From the NCBI GenBank assembly GCA_009663005.1, contig VIGQ01001176.1, positions 5,001 through 17,500 on the forward strand: a DNA stretch of 12,500 nucleotides, read 5' to 3'. Positions 8,427 to 12,500 of this stretch are shown piece after piece. This stretch comes from Actinidia chinensis. Its lineage: Eukaryota; Streptophyta; Magnoliopsida; Ericales; Actinidiaceae. Under the pieces are notes generated by a model that was given only the letters and a program-made list of their open reading frames with translations, was not told the DNA's origin and did no database searches. A program made the translations under genes and the position numbers. Each line of letters opens with the position of its first letter. The stretch's first letter is position 1.

Positions 8427-8744
8427 AGCTTACAACCACTACCTCCACCGTCCTCCCTGCTTCTCCTCTTATTTCAAGTCCACGGTGTTGACTAACCCCA
8501 ATGAACAAATATCCAAAAGAAATGTTTCTTACAAGCTACAAGTAATAAAGAAATTAAGTCAAACAAATTCAACATACAACACTGAACAACTAAACACATA
8601 CATAAATAAAAGAATGTCAAGATTGAACATAAAAACAGATGCTATGATTTCTTCAAACCTTATGCTCATAGTGATCAACATTCCTAGAAAGAAGCCCAAT
8701 TTCCTTTCTAGCCATTTTTGTGTAGATAACGCCAGAACGATTCA

Positions 8745-8876
8745 CTACTTCAGCACAAGAATGTTGGGATGTTGTTTCTGCTTTCTGTTAAGATGGGTGA
8801 GAAGGTCCATATGCACCAGGTTTGAGTTCCATTTTTTGGAACGCTCGACATAAAACCATAATGCGCTGAGGTTCAT
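8745..8876 (-). CDS. Small unidentified open frame (43 codons)
   Basis: An ATG at 8876 (minus) opens 43 codons, including LSALWFYVERSKKWNSNL and a Lys/His/Gln-rich end, with a stop at 8745. The frame is open about 12 codons further upstream. It is unrecognised. It lies next to the hAT-like right end, so it may be only transposon subterminal DNA. Confidence 0.1.
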   Translation of the reverse strand: MNLSALWFYVERSKKWNSNLVHMDLLTHLNRKQKQHPNILVLK

Positions 8877-8983
8877 GGGCCAGACCTCGTTAGACCGAAC
8901 TACTTTCCAACCTCAGATGTAATTGGGCTCAAGAGTATTTCTCGCTCCACTGGAACAAATACTGGGTCCTGGGTCCACCACTG

Positions 8984-11080
8984 GCAAGTGTATCATTCAC
9001 CCCCGGTTTTGACGATGAATAAGAAAGTCATTCATAATAGTGGGGCCGTCAAAAGAAGAGTGTGAACAAGAACCCTTTTGTAAATTAATTTTCAAAATAA
9101 AAATGATAGTTAAAGGGTAAAAATACTTTGAGTTTTTTTTGTAAAGTTGTCTCAGGTTTGGTTATGTTCTGTAACTTGAAGGAAATTGGAACTTGTGAAA
9201 TTATTGTCTCGTAGTAAGTTAAAATTTTTACTTATTGATATCAATGTTACCTTTGTGGTGCTACATTTATTACAAGAAGAATTGTTAGCATAAACACATG
9301 AGTAAAATTGTTTTGTTTAAAAAGTAAAGTGTGAATACTCCTCATGTGAATAAAGTGTTCCCGTCTCTCTCGCAATAATTAGCACTTACTTAGGAGGCAA
9401 CTAACCGATCCTCAATCTTTTTCATTTGGGAATACCAATTAACTCTAAAACCCATTTATTAAATTCTCACCTATTTAAAAGGATTGAGTTTTAATTCTTT
9501 TAAATATGAATAAAATTTTAGAGAAAATAACTTTCATTCTTCAATGTAATTACTTTAAAATATAAATTCATTTGTTATAAAATGATATATTAAAATATAT
9601 TCAAATGTTATTAATGAGATCAATATTAATATGCATTAATGACAATTTATCTAATTTGTCTTAGTGATTTTTTATTATTTAAATAATGAAATTTTTTTAT
9701 CTTGTTCACCTCCTTTTCTTCAAGAGAAATCTAGAAACATATCAATTTTCTTCAAACATTAAAAATTCTGACGACAACTCAAAAAAATAAAAGTCGCTAA
9801 AAAATTTCAAAAAAACTAAGCCAAAATGGCCTAAAATAAATTGGGGCTTCTCATCAAACTATTATACACCTTGTAACCCAATAATTAAATAGTTAAAAAA
9901 ATTGGCCAAAATTGTCCCCCATTTATTCTCGTCAAAGGGGTGACAATTTTTATACTTTATTTTGTTGTCTTTATTATTCAAGTTACAATAAAGGTCCTGT
10001 GCGTGCGAGCGTTTTTCAGTTGCATAATTGCCGTTCCATACCATTAGTTTTTTAGTCTTTTTGCGTTGTTCCTTGGGGGGGGATCAAAAGGTGGCCCACA
10101 ATGACGGGACAAAAAGTATAGGCAAAAAATCAAATCACCCTTGTCAAATGGTAGGTCTTCATTTTACAACTTTTGATGAATAATTACCTTCATCTCTTAC
10201 TGCATTAATGAAATAGAGTATAATGTGCGAGTTTTACATAAATTGGACTGGGGAGGTGTGTGATTCTAATTACCTCCATACTAGCTCATAATGCTTGTTT
10301 ACCAGGAAAAAACCACATCTTGTCCTTATTAGAAATTTTAGTCAGAAAGTAAAACAATTATTGCGAAAAAATCTTTAATTTTTAATGCGGTCAACCCCCA
10401 ATTTTTTTTTTTTGAGTTTGGGTTCAAAAGAACTAGCATTCAACATTTGCTATGCAACGAAAATCTTATGAAAAAAGAATAAATATTTAAGGATAGTATT
10501 TTTATTAATGTTCATCTTATGGGATTGAGCGTAACTTAAATGATTATACTCATGAATAATTATTTTATTTTATTACGATAGTGTTGATATGTGGGCTCAA
10601 TCACATGCTATCAGCGCACACATACATGGCTGACAGTATATCTTTGCAACTCACAAAGTTTTAAATTTAAGTACAATATTGAAATTTGGGTAGTTTATTG
10701 TGGGCCCTATTCCTCCACTGTGCTACATGAGACACAATACTCAGGAAGTAATTAAGGGGCTGAAAAAACAAAGAGAACCGAAAGTTGCCCTAACAATCTA
10801 TACTTTCTTTATACTGTATATGCGTTAAGACTATTCTGGTTATATCGAAATAATTTCTTTTTTCACCTAGTGGGCCATCATCCCTTAAAATAATTTTATA
10901 AACTCACAGCGGATATATTTGTGTGAGTACATTTTATATTGTGGTGCCACATACCACCAATTAAAAAGATTTCCAAACTTCCAATAACCCAATTCCGCAC
11001 TAAGATGTAGATGATATTGCCCAACTTTAACACTTTTATTCTTTTAACTCAACTTGTTAATTTATTCAATATTGTATGGC
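8984..11080. other. AT-rich region without recognisable gene
   Basis: The stretch is AT-rich with many poly-A and poly-T runs, particularly 9420-9850 and 10360-10570. The only open frame of note (9862-10044, minus, 60 codons) shows no motif and uses Asn/Lys/Tyr-rich codons expected from AT-rich DNA. A G run of eight lies at 10075-10082. No RNA gene, repeat family or coding signal was recognised. Confidence 0.5.
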
Positions 11081-11430
11081 TCAGGGACAAAATCTCAAGT
11101 GCAAACTCTGTATGAGCTAGGGGCAATGACTACTGATCACTGTCGCTTGGATTAACAAGCTCTTGTTTTAGTGACTGCGCCAGAGCTCGTCAGGTTGTGT
11201 AGCCCACTCCAACTGGTCGGCGATAGCCCCTATGTACAGCAAGGGCAGAAGGTACTGTTAGTTAGGACTTATGACCGCCACGGGGGGTATGTTGGGAGTC
11301 AACCACCTACTCATAACAAAGTATTAGGGCGCTAGTCACCACTGCAAGCTGCAGTCTTTCCGGTGACCGTGGACAGTTGGCACGTTCGGACACTTGCCGA
11401 CTACTATACCCAAGTCAGGCCTTTTATTCA
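11080..11430. other. Island of balanced base composition, identity unknown
   Basis: Surrounded by AT-rich DNA, this segment is close to half G+C by eye. It has no long open frame: stops interrupt all plus-strand frames, although one frame gives GTKSQVQTLYELGAMTTDH before a stop. It contains small palindromes AACAAGCTCTTGTT (11154-11167) and ACTGCAAGCTGCAGT (11341-11355). It could be a fragment of a retrotransposon, an organelle-derived insert or an old exon. I do not recognise it. Confidence 0.4.
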
Positions 11431-11467
11431 CTCAACTAATAGGAAAACTTCGCCTATTTCCAACTTC

Positions 11468-11629
11468 TTATTCTCTCTCTAATACATACACTTTGATCCT
11501 CGGGCATCTAATTTGACCGTCAAGAGCCTGTTTCCCTAAAACAGCTCCAATGTATGAACTCAATTGCTTTTGTGTCACATCTGCCACAACATCCACAACC
11601 AACCTCACCCACAACAGCTCTCTTCCCAG
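11468..11629 (-). CDS. Possible terminal exon of unknown gene
   Basis: On the minus strand an acceptor-like AAAGTTTGTAG ends at 11630, followed by 53 open codons and a TAA at 11468. The peptide reads like protein: VVDVVADVTQKQLSSYIG, then GKQALDGQIRCPRIKVYV. There is no ATG, so it could only be a last exon or a broken gene. A competing frame (11520-11705) gives a Cys-rich peptide lacking a recognisable motif. The family is not recognised. Confidence 0.18.
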   Translation of the reverse strand: MGRELLWVRLVVDVVADVTQKQLSSYIGAVLGKQALDGQIRCPRIKVYVLERE

Positions 11630-11911
11630 CTACAAACTTTAGAACCCTACAAATATAATTTTTTTCCTTTTTAAAAAGTTGACAAATCGTAACACCACCT
11701 TGCATGCGTACTTAATGTAACCCATGATTCAATCTGTAAACAATACGAATTTAAGAATTTTGAATGGCCTACTCGCTTGTGGCCTCAGTCAAATAAGGTA
11801 AGCAAACAATTTCATACAACCCACAACACGTAGGTATCTCTATGTAATATTCTTTTTCTTTGAACACATAACATTACAAGACAGGTCATTAACAATCTCT
11901 AGCAAAACTCC

Positions 11912-12151
11912 CTACGATACTGAGAAAATATTAAATTCCAAAACAAAGCTAAGTAAGACTATATACAAACTCTGGTAAACTTCTAGATCCGCGAGGTCAC
12001 TCATGATGGCTTCAAAATCGAGATCCATGCAGTTCCGAGTGTTGTGCTCCACAGTGGCTATGTTGGTGTCATGGGCTGCATACTTGTACAAAATAAGTCT
12101 TTTATGCGCATCTGATTGTGGAGTTTTCGTACCACATATAATAAACATCAC
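11912..12151 (-). CDS. Possible exon of unknown gene
   Basis: A 79-codon ATG frame runs on the minus strand. Its middle part (11981-12075) has higher GC and protein-like content, including CMDLDFEAIMSDLADLEV, an acidic amphipathic stretch. On the minus strand this core is preceded by TTGTACAAGTATGCAG, an acceptor-like site, and followed by GTTTAC, a weak donor. The ends of the frame outside the core are hydrophobic and AT-derived. Not recognised; it may be a decayed exon. The opposite strand is open over 12003-12191 as a shadow. Confidence 0.18.
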   Translation of the reverse strand: MMFIICGTKTPQSDAHKRLILYKYAAHDTNIATVEHNTRNCMDLDFEAIMSDLADLEVYQSLYIVLLSFVLEFNIFSVS

Positions 12152-12500
12152 TCTCTATGTTCACGGTTTTCATTTCACACACGAACGCTAAGGCATCTAG
12201 GGATTTTGAACTTGAAATACTGACTGTTCATATTTTTTGTGCAAACTACTTGTGTTATTGATAGGGTGCTTATCATTCATTACCAAAAATCATTAGCAAC
12301 TCACAAATTAACAATGGCATCCCAGAATCATTGTAATAAGACAAAACATGCTACAAGAAAATAGTGTGGGTAATACATATAATATCAAGTCAACATACAT
12401 TTTTCCATAATGACAGCAAAAAGCATAGAGATCACGGAAGTACCTGAGTTAGTATCCTGCTCTTTTATTGCAAGCTAGTTGAGAATTAAAGGCGAATCAC
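12152..12500. other. AT-rich end of window, no gene seen
   Basis: No open frame, repeat or RNA gene is recognised. At 12351-12366 the text CTACAAGAAAATAGTG resembles the CACTA-transposon start CACTACAAGAAAA, but the first bases do not match and no partner end is visible. Confidence 0.5.

Larger units (their letters stand above)
7049..8983. mobile_element. Possible hAT-type element remnant without transposase
   Basis: The left boundary reads CAGGGACGGGCCTATGTATG (from 7049), like the common plant hAT end CAGGGGCGGA-CC-A. The right boundary, reverse-complemented, reads CAGTGGTGGACCCAGGACCC (8983 inward). It is preceded on the plus strand by ATTGGGCTCAAGAGTATTT and CCACTGGAACAAATACTGGG, also familiar from such ends. 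The two termini are related but imperfect. Inside the left end are a GA repeat and a GC-rich leader as seen upstream of hAT transposase genes. No transposase motif is present, so this would be a deletion derivative. The expected 8-base target duplications do not match (GCATTATC on the left, GCAAGTGT on the right), so these could instead be ends of two different elements. Confidence 0.4.

Noticed and set aside
8162..8495. Two overlapping plus-strand frames of 88 codons each
   Set aside because: Composition is His/Ser/Pro-rich without motif, partly from a CA repeat, and the two frames exclude each other.
12351..12366. CTACAAGAAAATAGTG as a CACTA transposon end
   Set aside because: The leading CACTA is not intact (GCTAC) and no inverted partner is visible in the window.
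1..12500. CRISPR arrays, operons, phage or bacterial mobile elements
   Set aside because: No regularly spaced repeats, ribosome binding sites or bacterial gene families are present; the window is plant-like.

Overview
This looks like nuclear DNA of a flowering plant, probably a dicot. It is very AT-rich between genes, has long A and T runs, and carries remnants of plant gene families and plant-type DNA transposons. Nothing bacterial or viral shows: no operons, no ribosome binding sites and no long intact reading frame. No complete protein gene can be supported.

Layout. Positions 1-480 are AT-rich and empty. An exon-like 100-codon frame lies on the minus strand at 484-786. Positions 928-1476 (minus) hold the clearest gene remnant: the C-terminal part of a BTB/POZ-NPH3 (phototropin-signalling type) protein, broken by at least three frame changes and several stops. 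Another unassigned open stretch lies at 2002-2415 (minus). Positions 2585-3790 hold nothing recognisable, followed by a small exon-like segment at 3792-3936 (plus). Positions 4025-4535 are a diverged direct duplication of an AT-rich unit of about 270 bases. Positions 4767-5164 are a non-autonomous transposon-like element with CCGG/GGTT-rich inverted ends. Positions 5641-6210 are an extraordinary G-rich, C-poor block with two runs of 25-26 G; it is either a G-quadruplex-prone low-complexity tract or a sequencing/assembly artefact. Positions 6301-6423 are a cluster of hairpins typical of transposon subterminal DNA.

Positions 6675-6884 hold a probable decayed fragment of a CAP/PR-1 family gene. 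Positions 7049-8983 are bounded by two sequences that look like hAT-type transposon ends, with a GA-rich and GC-rich leader-like segment just inside the left end and no transposase. From 8984 to 11080 the sequence is AT-rich and uninformative. Positions 11080-11430 are an unexplained island of balanced base composition. Positions 11468-12151 hold two short minus-strand exon-like frames of unknown identity.

No genes can be shown to work together. The window reads as intergenic DNA built from decayed genes and small transposons. I found no convincing new biological system. The observations most worth checking are the G-rich block, the NPH3 relic, the CAP relic and the possible hAT element.
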